From contig NZ_VDCY01000003.1 in NCBI RefSeq assembly GCF_006517395.1, forward strand, positions 248,001 through 312,000: DNA of 64,000 bases, given 5' to 3'. Each line of letters starts with the position of its first letter. The stretch's first letter is position 1. The stretch is from Terrilactibacillus laevilacticus. Lineage in GTDB: Bacteria; Bacillota; Bacilli; Bacillales; Sporolactobacillaceae. The notes beneath the pieces were generated by a model. The model ran no database searches. It was not told the origin of the DNA and saw only the letters and a program-made list of their open reading frames with translations. Shown piece after piece: positions 57,106 through 64,000 of this stretch. The translations under genes and the position numbers were made by a program.

Positions 57106-57322
57106 TGCGTGTTCAAAAAGGTGACAAATTAGAAGCAAGAAGGCTAAGAGCGGCGCTGTTTTGAGGACCGGCATTCCACATGATGTGGTAGCTTCAGGCG
57201 CCCGCCACAGGACGTGAGCGATTTTAGTTGAAGATCCTCTTTAATTTACTACATGAGGACCGAAAAAACAAACGGGCGCCGAGATTCGCAGCTTATCATT
57301 TGGTGACTTTTTGAACAACCTC
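57106..57322 (+). mobile_element. Intergenic inverted-repeat element, copy 10 (hybrid, 217 bp)
   Basis: Ends TGCGTGTTCAAAAAGG and CTTTTTGAACAACCTC, flanked by TTTAAG / TTTAAT (57100-57105, 57323-57328). The left part is short-form and the middle (GATGTGGTAGCTTCAGGCGC and on) is long-form. Its right end forms the last codons and the stop codon of the DUF84 gene. Confidence 0.92.
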
Positions 57323-57841
57323 TTTAATATTATAGTAAAAACAATATTGTCCATACAGTAACAAAAGAACATGAAAAAACATGTCACTTCGGTTCATTCG
57401 ACCATTCGTCAAGATACCAATAGTTCCCTCGCCTTTTCTTACATTGTGTTTCTTTGAAAATTCATCAATCAAATTTCCAAGTTCCGCGCCTTGCTTAATA
57501 CCATCAGATAAAGTGGATGGCAACACTATTTTTGCGCCACTTGCAGTGAAAAGATGTCCCTTTCCATCAATTAATGCACCCCAATTACATAAGTACATCT
57601 CACCGTCATGTTCAGATACTCCCCCTTCGAGTCCAATGGAAATATCGGAACTTGACATTTCAAGCGCAGACTTAGCTCGTTGAATTGCGCCTTGCCGAGT
57701 TTCCTCGTCGGATAAAGGCTGTGCTCTTACACCCGAATTCGTTTCAATACTTTGACAGACTGCTTCTAATTTTTCAAATTGAATAAGGGATTCTACGGCC
57801 TTTAATTTGGCAGGATTGGTTGTTCCTACACTAATCAGCAT
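57296..57841 (-). CDS. DUF84 inosine/xanthosine triphosphatase family protein, 3' end rewritten by a repeat
   Basis: A 181-residue YjjX-like NTPase that is expected to hydrolyse non-canonical purine triphosphates. MLISVGTTNPAKLKAVES opens the protein, and ARAQ-type substrate residues (SGVRAQPLSDEETRQGAIQR), GLEGGVSEHDGEMYLCNWGA and GTIGILTNGRMNRSD match the family. The last eight residues, EVVQKVTK, and the TGA stop are encoded by the end of repeat element copy 10. Restoring the pre-insertion sequence gives YNIK followed directly by TAG, so the native protein was probably 173 residues. The catalytic region is unaffected. Confidence 0.9.
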   Translation of the reverse strand: MLISVGTTNPAKLKAVESLIQFEKLEAVCQSIETNSGVRAQPLSDEETRQGAIQRAKSALEMSSSDISIGLEGGVSEHDGEMYLCNWGALIDGKGHLFTASGAKIVLPSTLSDGIKQGAELGNLIDEFSKKHNVRKGEGTIGILTNGRMNRSDMFFHVLLLLYGQYCFYYNIKEVVQKVTK

Positions 57842-57858
57842 TCGAGTTAACCCTCCAT

Positions 57859-58980
57859 TTAAACATTTTCATGAATAGTGTCTAGCGTCGTTTGGTCAGT
57901 TGTTTTTACAAGTTCAATAAGTAATGCTTTAGCTGCTGCATAGTCATCGACATGTATGATTGATGACGATGTATGGACATAACGAGAGCAGATACCAATG
58001 ACAGCAGATGGAATCCCATTCTGATTCATATGTACGCGGCCGGCATCCGTTCCCCCTGGAGACACAAAATATTGATATGGAATTTTGTGTGTTTCAGCTG
58101 TATCTAATATAAATTCCCTCATCCCTCGATGCATGACCATCGTCCGATCTAATATCCGTAGCAAGACACCTTTTCCCAATTGACCAAAAGCAGATTTATC
58201 TCCACTTGTGTCATTGGCAGGAGAGGCATCAAGTGCATAAAAAATATCCGGAGATATCATTGTTGAGGCCGTTTGTGCCCCTCTTAATCCTACTTCTTCT
58301 TGAACCGTTGCTCCTGAGTATAATTGATTAGGAAGAGTATATCCCTCTGTGTGAATCTCCTTTAATAATTCAATTGCAAGCCCACACCCGTAGCGATTAT
58401 CCCATGCCTTAGCTAATATCTTTTTCTTGTTTGCCATTGGAGTGAATGGGCAGATTGGAAGTATCGCTTGTCCAGGCTTTACACCTAAACGTTTAACATC
58501 CTCTTGATCATCTGCACCAATGTCAATAAGCATATTTTTTATAGCCATCGGTTTTTTACGTGTTTCGTCATCCAATAGGTGGGGAGGAATAGACGCAATG
58601 ACACCTACGATAGGACCATTGTCTGACATGATATGTACACGTTGAGCAAGTAAAACCTGTTCCCACCATCCTCCAAGTGGTTGGAATCTTAACATCCCAT
58701 TTTCAGTGATTTGAGTCACCATAAATCCGACCTCATCCATATGACCGGCTACCATGACTTTAGGTCCATTGTTAGTTCCTTTTTTTACACCAAAAATACT
58801 TCCAAGACCATCTTGAACAATGCTATCCGCATATTTTGTTAATTGTTCTTTCATAAATTTTCTCACTTCATATTCAAAACCGGAAGCTCCATTTAATTCT
58901 GTTAATATCTTGAACAATTCTAAAGTATCATTTTCCATTGTTATGACACAGGCATCAATACTGATGACGTGAGTCTCCAC
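57859..58980 (-). CDS. ytoP: M42 family metallopeptidase YtoP
   Basis: A dinuclear-metal aminopeptidase of the glutamyl-aminopeptidase/endoglucanase family (PepA/FrvX type). Metal ligands are visible in [13 protein letters not shown] (His, Asp), AWDNRYGCG (Asp), [11 protein letters not shown] (catalytic Glu-Glu) and [11 protein letters not shown] (Asp). The C-terminal His lies in [14 protein letters not shown]. The start is uncertain. A GTG at 58980 gives 373 residues, while the ATG at 58938 gives 359 and lines up with B. subtilis YtoP (357), but neither has a clean ribosome-binding site. It lies 17 bp upstream of the DUF84 gene. Confidence 0.92.
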   Translation of the reverse strand: METHVISIDACVITMENDTLELFKILTELNGASGFEYEVRKFMKEQLTKYADSIVQDGLGSIFGVKKGTNNGPKVMVAGHMDEVGFMVTQITENGMLRFQPLGGWWEQVLLAQRVHIMSDNGPIVGVIASIPPHLLDDETRKKPMAIKNMLIDIGADDQEDVKRLGVKPGQAILPICPFTPMANKKKILAKAWDNRYGCGLAIELLKEIHTEGYTLPNQLYSGATVQEEVGLRGAQTASTMISPDIFYALDASPANDTSGDKSAFGQLGKGVLLRILDRTMVMHRGMREFILDTAETHKIPYQYFVSPGGTDAGRVHMNQNGIPSAVIGICSRYVHTSSSIIHVDDYAAAKALLIELVKTTDQTTLDTIHENV

Positions 58981-59141
58981 TTCCTTCCATTATAATCTTC
59001 TCCCTTATCTTACCGAATAATGTGAAACCAATCCAATTTTTAGATGAAGTTCTTGGATTTAGATAGCTAAATAAAGGCATAATAATAAAAGATGATGTAT
59101 GAATATCGATTATTCGAAAATTATTGATATACTATATCTTA

Positions 59142-59419
59142 GAGGATGTTCAAAAAGTCACCAAATGATAAGCTGCGAATCTCGGCGCCCGCTTGTTTTT
59201 TCCGGTCCTCATGTAGCGGATACAAGAGGACTCTGGCTAAAATCGCTTAAACTGTGGCTAGTGCCTAAAGCTACCACATCATGTGAAATGCCGGTCCAAA
59301 GAAAACTGCTCTGCTCTTTTCCTTCCGACGCCCAGGACGGGCTAGTACTGGCGTTTCTTGCAGGATGCCAGCGTACTTAGCCAGTAACCCTTTTCATTTG
59401 TCGCCTTTTTGAGCACGCA
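59142..59419 (-). mobile_element. Intergenic inverted-repeat element, copy 11 (long form, reversed, 278 bp)
   Basis: Ends GAGGATGTTCAAAAAG and CTTTTTGAGCACGCA, each with one change. The flanks ATCTTA / CTATTA match poorly, which suggests an older insertion. It carries the two-hairpin module and lies between ytoP and ytzB. Confidence 0.87.
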
Positions 59420-59449
59420 CTATTAGGATATTTTTAGGAGGGATAAATA

Positions 59450-59758
59450 ATGAAATGGAAACCCCTCATTTTAGGTTTCGTGGTGGGATTAACAAGTCAA
59501 CTTGTGTATCAAAAACGGAAAGAAAAACAATTACTTTCGCCTGAAAAAGCACTTCAATCTGTTAAAAGATCGGTTAAATCCGATCTAGATGTAAATAATG
59601 GATGGATTTATCTCACACCAACAGACATGAAACGTCATGGCATTTCTTACAATGTCTATCAAGGCGGAGTAACAGCAAATCAAGGTAACGAAAAAAAACA
59701 TTATGACTTTATTGTTGATGCTCAAACAGGAACATTACTCGAACTTCAATCACAGTGA
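59450..59758 (+). CDS. ytzB: PepSY domain protein YtzB
   Basis: A 102-residue protein with an N-terminal membrane anchor or signal (MKWKPLILGFVVGLTSQLVY) and a single PepSY domain, ending in the typical YDFIVDAQTGTLLEL. PepSY domains are thought to inhibit or chaperone proteases at the cell surface. The neighbour ytoP is a peptidase, as in B. subtilis, but a functional link is not shown. The ribosome-binding site is TAGGAGGGA. A strong terminator follows. Confidence 0.9.
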   Translation: MKWKPLILGFVVGLTSQLVYQKRKEKQLLSPEKALQSVKRSVKSDLDVNNGWIYLTPTDMKRHGISYNVYQGGVTANQGNEKKHYDFIVDAQTGTLLELQSQ

Positions 59759-59772
59759 TGGATGCAAATTAA

Positions 59773-59822
59773 AAAGGCTAAGAAACGTCTCCTTAAGAGG
59801 AGTATTTCTTAGCCTTGTGTCA
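59773..59822 (+). terminator. Terminator of ytzB
   Basis: AAGGCTAAGAAA and TTTCTTAGCCTT pair, with a smaller CTCCTTAAGAGGAG hairpin in the loop, then GTGTCATTTTT. It may also serve trmB from the other side. Confidence 0.85.
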
Positions 59823-59825
59823 TTT

Positions 59826-60470
59826 TTATTCACTAAAATGGGCTTCGCAGCGATATATTCGATGTCCTTTACTTGAAAATTTTTCTTCATACTCGGTCAT
59901 GACATTTTCTTCTTTAAAATGGGAATGATGCAGGTCGAGACTAATGTTTTGTAGATATAGGCCATACTTTGAAAAACTTTCAAGGGAATATTCAAATAAA
60001 CCTTGATTATCCGTTTTTAAACAGATGTGACCTTTGCTGTTTAAAATATATTCATATTGAGCCAAAAACGAGCGATAGGTCAGGCGTCTTTTTTCGTGTC
60101 GATTCTTAGGCCATGGATCTGAAAAATTTAAGTAAATCGCGGCAACTTCATTTTCAGAGAAAAAATCTGTTAACTCATTCGCATCACCATTAATTAAACG
60201 AACATTTTTCAATTGACTGTCTATACATTTATCCAGTGCTGAGACAATGATACTTTCTTGTATTTCTATCCCAATAAAATTAATATCAGGATTCTGTTTA
60301 GCCATGTTTGTAATAAATTGGCCTTTCCCTGCTCCAATCTCAACATGGATTGGGCATGCACTACTGAATACGGATTGCCATTCTCCAATATGAGATTTTG
60401 GATCCGTAATGACAAACTCTGGGTGACTTAATAATTTGTCTTTTGCCCAAGGCTTATGACGCACTCTCAT
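59826..60470 (-). CDS. trmB: tRNA (guanine-N7-)-methyltransferase TrmB
   Basis: Methylates G46 of tRNA using SAM. The 214-residue protein has the N-terminal MRVRHKPWAKDKL, the SAM motif VEIGAGKGQFITNMAKQ (about 42-58), FIGIEIQESI, and the catalytic segment NFSDPWPKNRHEKRRLT (about 118-134). The C-terminal TEYEEKFSSKGHRIYR is also diagnostic. Known as ytmQ in B. subtilis, next to ytzH and ytmP as here. Confidence 0.97.
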   Translation of the reverse strand: MRVRHKPWAKDKLLSHPEFVITDPKSHIGEWQSVFSSACPIHVEIGAGKGQFITNMAKQNPDINFIGIEIQESIIVSALDKCIDSQLKNVRLINGDANELTDFFSENEVAAIYLNFSDPWPKNRHEKRRLTYRSFLAQYEYILNSKGHICLKTDNQGLFEYSLESFSKYGLYLQNISLDLHHSHFKEENVMTEYEEKFSSKGHRIYRCEAHFSE

Positions 60471-60634
60471 TGACTACTTACCCCTTTACATCCTAATTAT
60501 GACGTTGTATATACGATTTTAGACTATCGAAAAGAAAAAAGAAATAGTTTTATCATTTACCAATTTATCACTATTTTTCTTTTAATAAAAAACCCCCATC
60601 CGGATATCCTATTAAGGAAAGGATGTGGGCAATC

Positions 60635-60904
60635 ATGGTTTTATCACATAATGATCAAAAAAATCTTATCGGTGACATTTTAAAGGCGCATCAACAAGAT
60701 GGCGCTGCACGTTCATCAGAATATGAACAATTGTATCGTAGTGCTGCATCATTATTATCTCCCGAGGCTCAAACAGGTCTTGATGTAAGTACCATACAAG
60801 CCATTCAATCATATGGTGAAAAAGGAATGCAACTCGATAATTATGATGGTCACCTTGGTGATAATAAAGAAAATTTCCAAACGTGGATTGATTCACTCAG
60901 CTAA
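60635..60904 (+). CDS. ytzH: YtzH-like protein
   Basis: An 89-residue small acidic protein matching the YtzH family. The N-terminus MVLSHNDQKNLIGDIL aligns with B. subtilis YtzH when the ATG at 60635 is used, four codons after the ATG at 60623. The segment NYDGHLGDNKENFQTWIDSL at the C-terminus is also characteristic. Function unknown. Its 3' end overlaps the convergent ytmP by 8 bp. Confidence 0.85.
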   Translation: MVLSHNDQKNLIGDILKAHQQDGAARSSEYEQLYRSAASLLSPEAQTGLDVSTIQAIQSYGEKGMQLDNYDGHLGDNKENFQTWIDSLS

Positions 60905-61694
60905 AATGAACAATAGAGTAATCATTCAATCGCCTTAAATCCTTTTCATAAAGGAGAGCTTCTTTCGTTTGGTGGTGATCTTGATGCCAAAACATAAATT
61001 GGATTGTCTGCGCAATCATATACCAATGCATACGCAGCCTAAGATGATGATCGAGTGACCATCCATAAAAGGAAAGCCATTCACTCCACTCGTTCTCATC
61101 AATATACCAATAAAGTAATAAGGCAACGTCAAGAGCTGGATCAGCAATGACAGCCTGATCCCAATCCACCAGATAAAGTTGCTCTCCTTTTTCATCAATT
61201 AACCAATTATTATGATTAATATCTGAATGGCAAACACTTTTTTGTTCAAAATTAACGTCATTTACATGTTGATTCAAAAAAATTAAAGCCGTATCAACAC
61301 TATTATTAGTATGACGTTGATCGTTTTTATCTTTTAAATCATTTAATATATTTTTTGGTGATATAGGTTTTTTACCAAGTTTTGAAAAAGTAAGTAAAAG
61401 GTGATCCGAAGAATGAATTTTTTTTAGTAACGTAGCAACTTTCTTTGATGACATTTCACTTGCATTAAGTTCACGCCCATTTAACCATTGTTGAGCTGTT
61501 AGAACATCGCCATTTGTAAGCCGTCTTGTCCACAAAAGTTTCGGAACAATGTGTTCAGCTGACAGTGAAGCCAAAAATGGAGATGAATTACGTTTTATGA
61601 ATAATTTATCTCGTGCTGATTCAGCCATATATGCTTCTCCTGTCATCCCACCAGCTGATGAAATGACCCAATTATCATTATCAAAAAATTGCAT
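60897..61694 (-). CDS. ytmP: Phosphotransferase family protein YtmP (APH/choline-kinase-like)
   Basis: A 265-residue small-molecule kinase-like protein. The catalytic loop VCHSDINHNNWLID (His-x-Asp-x4-Asn, about 167-180) and the metal-binding YLVDWDQAVIADPALDVA (about 187-204) place it in the aminoglycoside phosphotransferase/choline kinase clan. The substrate is unknown; the conserved neighbourhood (trmB, ytzH) argues for a housekeeping role and not drug resistance. The ATG at 61694 is preferred over a GTG inside the AAGGGTGACT ribosome-binding site. Confidence 0.9.
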   Translation of the reverse strand: MQFFDNDNWVISSAGGMTGEAYMAESARDKLFIKRNSSPFLASLSAEHIVPKLLWTRRLTNGDVLTAQQWLNGRELNASEMSSKKVATLLKKIHSSDHLLLTFSKLGKKPISPKNILNDLKDKNDQRHTNNSVDTALIFLNQHVNDVNFEQKSVCHSDINHNNWLIDEKGEQLYLVDWDQAVIADPALDVALLLYWYIDENEWSEWLSFYGWSLDHHLRLRMHWYMIAQTIQFMFWHQDHHQTKEALLYEKDLRRLNDYSIVHFS

Positions 61695-61827
61695 CAAAAT
61701 AGTCACCCTTCAAACGAATAATCATACATATTTCATAACATAAACATAAGCATACCATGATTTTAGACTAAAGAAAAATACTTTTTATAAATTGAGTCTA
61801 TAAATTTTTTGTTTTTATACAAACACT

Positions 61828-62619
61828 TTAGTCACGTTCAAAGGCCGATGTGGCCATCTGAGATAATAAACGATTCGTTATGATGATTTGTTGGGATTTC
61901 AATGTAGATGAATGATGACAGATCTTTTTGGATATTTGATTTTTATCACGCCGATCGCAAATTTCTGTATTAGCATCATGATGTACAAATTCGACATAAC
62001 TATTTGGAGCAAAAATTAAAAATTTTATCGGCATCGATAAGTTTTGAGTTTGTAAAAATGTTCGTAATGCCGTCTTCGTCCTTTTTAGTGATATAAATGG
62101 ATTGATAAATTGAGGAGATTCCTCTCTTTTCATTTCTTTCCATAATCGATTATTTATTTCTTGAAAGACACTGCCATCTTCACCTATTAATGGTTTCACG
62201 CACCATAGCGTGTCATTCGTTATGATAAGCGAATCTAGTTGCAACATCGTTTGTTTCATTAATAGAACTGGTTTGTAAAGTATAAATGTCACATCATTTA
62301 ATTCCGAAAGACAGATCTTAAGCCATGTCACATGACTTAAGTCCTCCTGATTATCAGAATAAAAACCAGCTGTAGATGTCGCCCAAATGATTTGTTGCTC
62401 AAATAACCATTTATAGTAGACAGACTTTAATTGGTCTATAGTCGAAATAGAACTAAATCGTTTAGCTAGATTTACTGGACGATCGTCCCGCGGTCTTTCA
62501 AATTGATCCCTCCACTGTAACCATCTTTTCTGTTTCAATGTAATAAATCGATTGGCGTAGTGTTGTAAATCACATTCATATCTTGAAATACATTCATTTA
62601 CCTTAATAAGTTGAGCCAT
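61828..62619 (-). CDS. NERD-like (nuclease-related domain) protein
   Basis: A 263-residue protein opening with MAQLIKVNECISRYECDLQ, a start shared by Bacillaceae proteins that are annotated as NERD-domain. An N-terminal helical part with many Trp, Arg and Gln residues leads into a beta-rich middle (VTFILYKPVLLMKQTMLQLD, LDSLIITNDTLWCVKPLIGE). The key nuclease-like residues cannot be verified by eye. The ATG at 62619 is used; a GTG at 62637 overlaps a GGGGGAAGAG stretch. It may share a transcript with ytmP, but a gap of about 130 bp separates them. Confidence 0.65.
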   Translation of the reverse strand: MAQLIKVNECISRYECDLQHYANRFITLKQKRWLQWRDQFERPRDDRPVNLAKRFSSISTIDQLKSVYYKWLFEQQIIWATSTAGFYSDNQEDLSHVTWLKICLSELNDVTFILYKPVLLMKQTMLQLDSLIITNDTLWCVKPLIGEDGSVFQEINNRLWKEMKREESPQFINPFISLKRTKTALRTFLQTQNLSMPIKFLIFAPNSYVEFVHHDANTEICDRRDKNQISKKICHHSSTLKSQQIIITNRLLSQMATSAFERD

Positions 62620-62705
62620 GTTATTCTCTTCCCCCACACACTTTGACTGTTCTCATAATCGTCCGTTCCCTTAATTTCTAATATTAGTGCATTTAACCGC
62701 TGAAT

Positions 62706-63260
62706 TTATCCAAATGGCCATATTTCAATTGGATTGTACTTCGGAGCCTTATTTAACTCAATTCGAAATAACATGAACTCGTTACAAATCCAAGAAACAG
62801 GTTTAGGTTCAGTCCATTGTAAAATCTCATTTAAAGATCCACTATTTGGCCCAATCCATCTTTTCGTGATTGTAATATGAGGATGGTACGGTCGCGACTC
62901 GACTTTAAAGCCACAAGAACGTACACTATTATCGATCTTTCTTTTTAATGCAGACAGTGGTTCATTTTTTGCGATGTCACCATATACAACACGTGGATGC
63001 TCAGGATGCCCAAAGCCCCCTATACCTTCTAGATTTATTATGAAAGGGTTAATGTCTATCTTTTCCTTATTTATTGTATCAATAAGCGTATGAATGGTCT
63101 TCTCATCACTTGCACCTAAAAAGGCAAGGGTAATATGAAAATCATCTGTATGAGTCCATTGTTTATAATCAACATGTTGTTTTAATATTTCGGCCCGTCT
63201 TGAAAGTTCTATATTTACGTTCTCCGGAAGTTTTATACCTATAAAATAATGAGAATCCAT
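62706..63260 (-). CDS. thpR: RNA 2',3'-cyclic phosphodiesterase (2'-5' RNA ligase family)
   Basis: A 184-residue 2H phosphoesterase. The two catalytic HxTx motifs are visible, HITLAFLG (His near 43) and HITITKRW (His near 127), with HYFIGIKLPE at the start. Members hydrolyse 2',3'-cyclic phosphates or join 2'-5' RNA ends in vitro. The cellular role is unclear. The gene stands between the NERD-like gene and element copy 12. Confidence 0.92.
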   Translation of the reverse strand: MDSHYFIGIKLPENVNIELSRRAEILKQHVDYKQWTHTDDFHITLAFLGASDEKTIHTLIDTINKEKIDINPFIINLEGIGGFGHPEHPRVVYGDIAKNEPLSALKRKIDNSVRSCGFKVESRPYHPHITITKRWIGPNSGSLNEILQWTEPKPVSWICNEFMLFRIELNKAPKYNPIEIWPFG

Positions 63261-63295
63261 TAAAGCACCCCTATTTACGTTGAAATCATTTTAAA

Positions 63296-63483
63296 TACAT
63301 GTTCAAAAAGGTGACAAATGAAAGGGTTACTGGCTAAGTACGCTGGCATCCTGCCAGAACGCCAGTACTAGCCCATCCTGAGCGCCGGAGGCTAAGAACG
63401 GTGCTGTCTGTTCCTTAGGGCCGGAAAAACGGGCGGGCGCCGAGATTCGTAGCTTATCATTTGGTGACTTTTTGAACAACCTC
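63296..63483 (+). mobile_element. Intergenic inverted-repeat element, copy 12 (shortened long form, 188 bp)
   Basis: Ends TACATGTTCAAAAAGG and CTTTTTGAACAACCTC, flanked by TTTAAA / TTTAAG (63290-63295, 63484-63489). It has the long-form left half with the two-hairpin module, but the centre between the two GGACCGG-type repeats is deleted. Confidence 0.9.
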
Positions 63484-63611
63484 TTTAAGGCATATGATTA
63501 GTTTAGCACGATTAGAGTCAATTATTCCGTTTAAAATAGATGTTTCGTATCAACAAAAAAAGCAAAAACTTAGTTTTTATTCTTTTTTCCTGTTATCCCT
63601 ATTATATTTCT

Positions 63612-63620
63612 TGGTATAAT
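63612..63620 (+). promoter_or_regulatory. Extended -10 promoter of the cysteine synthase gene
   Basis: TGGTATAAT combines the TGN extension with an exact TATAAT box, about 55 bp before the start. No good -35 is needed or seen. No T-box or SAM-riboswitch-like structure was found between it and the gene. Confidence 0.6.
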
Positions 63621-63674
63621 AAACAGAGTGAAGAGCAATCTATCGTTATTGTGTATAAGAAGGAAGTGTTGATT

Positions 63675-64000
63675 TTGAATAAAGTTGTCGATCGGATTGA
63701 TCAATTAATTGGAAATACGCCTCTTGTTAAGTTAAATCGCTTACCAGATAAAAAGGGTGCCCAAATATATGCTAAATTAGAGTTTTTTAATCCTAGTAAA
63801 AGTTTGAAAGATAGGGCTGCGTTTAACATGATTCAGGTCGCTGAAAAAACCGGTCTTTTAAAAAAAGGTGCAACGATTATTGAACCAACGTCAGGTAATA
63901 CCGGGATCGGTCTAGCCATGAATGCAACTGCACGAGGATACCGTGCGATAATTGTTATGCCTGATACGATGACCCAAGAGCGTATTAGTCTATTGAAAGC
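63675..64000 (+). CDS. Cysteine synthase (O-acetylserine sulfhydrylase) family, 5' part
   Basis: PLP-dependent beta-replacement enzyme; 108 N-terminal codons are in the window and the frame stays open at the end. IDQLIGNTPLVKLNRL, the PLP lysine in NPSKSLKDRAAFNMI (Lys47) and the phosphate-binding PTSGNTGIGLAM are diagnostic. The start is probably TTG at 63675, with AGGAAGTG upstream; another TTG at 63669 lies too close to it. Position beyond ytmP suggests the ytkP-type paralogue, but CysK itself is possible. Confidence 0.92.
   Translation, partial: MNKVVDRIDQLIGNTPLVKLNRLPDKKGAQIYAKLEFFNPSKSLKDRAAFNMIQVAEKTGLLKKGATIIEPTSGNTGIGLAMNATARGYRAIIVMPDTMTQERISLLK

Noticed and set aside
59099-59380. 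93-codon plus-strand ORF
   Set aside because: It runs through element copy 11 and shows the same repeat-derived peptide; no ribosome-binding site and no conservation of frame between copies.

Overview
This window comes from a low-GC, endospore-forming member of the Firmicutes (order Bacillales). The evidence is a long run of genes in nearly the same order as the ytvI-ytmP/ytkP segment of Bacillus subtilis. It also carries sporulation genes (ytvI, ytrH, ytrI, ytfJ, an alpha/beta-type SASP, refZ) and ccpA. Departures from the B. subtilis order (no malic-enzyme gene between accD and dnaE, no ytpP, a pyruvate kinase without the extra C-terminal domain) suggest a relative outside the genus Bacillus. 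A Sporolactobacillaceae-like lineage is a guess, not a demonstration.

Layout. 1-9.6 kb: end of ytvI, fxsA, a YbgC-type thioesterase, then pyk-pfkA (glycolysis), accA-accD (fatty acid synthesis) and dnaE. 10-15 kb: ytrH-ytrI behind a sigma-E-like promoter, nrnA, ytoI and an Xaa-Pro peptidase. 15.3-20.7 kb: ald, an amino-acid permease and ackA, with a 1.2-kb gene-free stretch. 21-24 kb: ytxK, tpx, ytfJ, ytfI. 24.2-30.7 kb: a compact eight-gene histidine operon, hisZ-G-D-B-H-A-F-IE. 31-38.3 kb: SASP, thiI with its cysteine desulfurase, ezrA, a TauE/SafE permease, refZ and a free-methionine-(R)-sulfoxide reductase. 38.3-44.8 kb: rpsD with a long leader, a catE-catD/HxlR thiol-stress module that looks inserted, and a class A penicillin-binding protein. 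44.8-54.8 kb: ccpA, ytxH, ytxG, murC, a nicotinate phosphoribosyltransferase, sftA, ytpR, ytpQ. 54.9-64 kb: a chemoreceptor behind a sigma-D-like promoter, a DUF84 NTPase, ytoP, ytzB, trmB, ytzH, ytmP, a NERD-like protein, thpR and the 5' part of a cysteine synthase gene.

The most striking content is non-coding. Twelve copies (125-282 bp) of one miniature inverted-repeat element lie between or at the edges of genes. Each has related ends (TGCGTGTTCAAAAAG / CTTTTTGAACAACCTC) and most have a roughly 6-bp TTWWAR-type target duplication. They come in long, short, deleted and hybrid forms, are more GC-rich than the host, and fold into long imperfect palindromes. A diverged relative with an 8-bp target duplication sits inside the rpsD leader. 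A second repeat (48937-49110) shares with the long form a two-hairpin module whose stems differ by compensating base changes. One copy supplies the last eight codons of the DUF84 gene, one abuts the ackA promoter, and one appears to supply a -35-like sequence to ccpA. No transposase gene is present, so mobilisation would have to be in trans.

No tRNA, rRNA, CRISPR array, complete insertion sequence or prophage was recognised.
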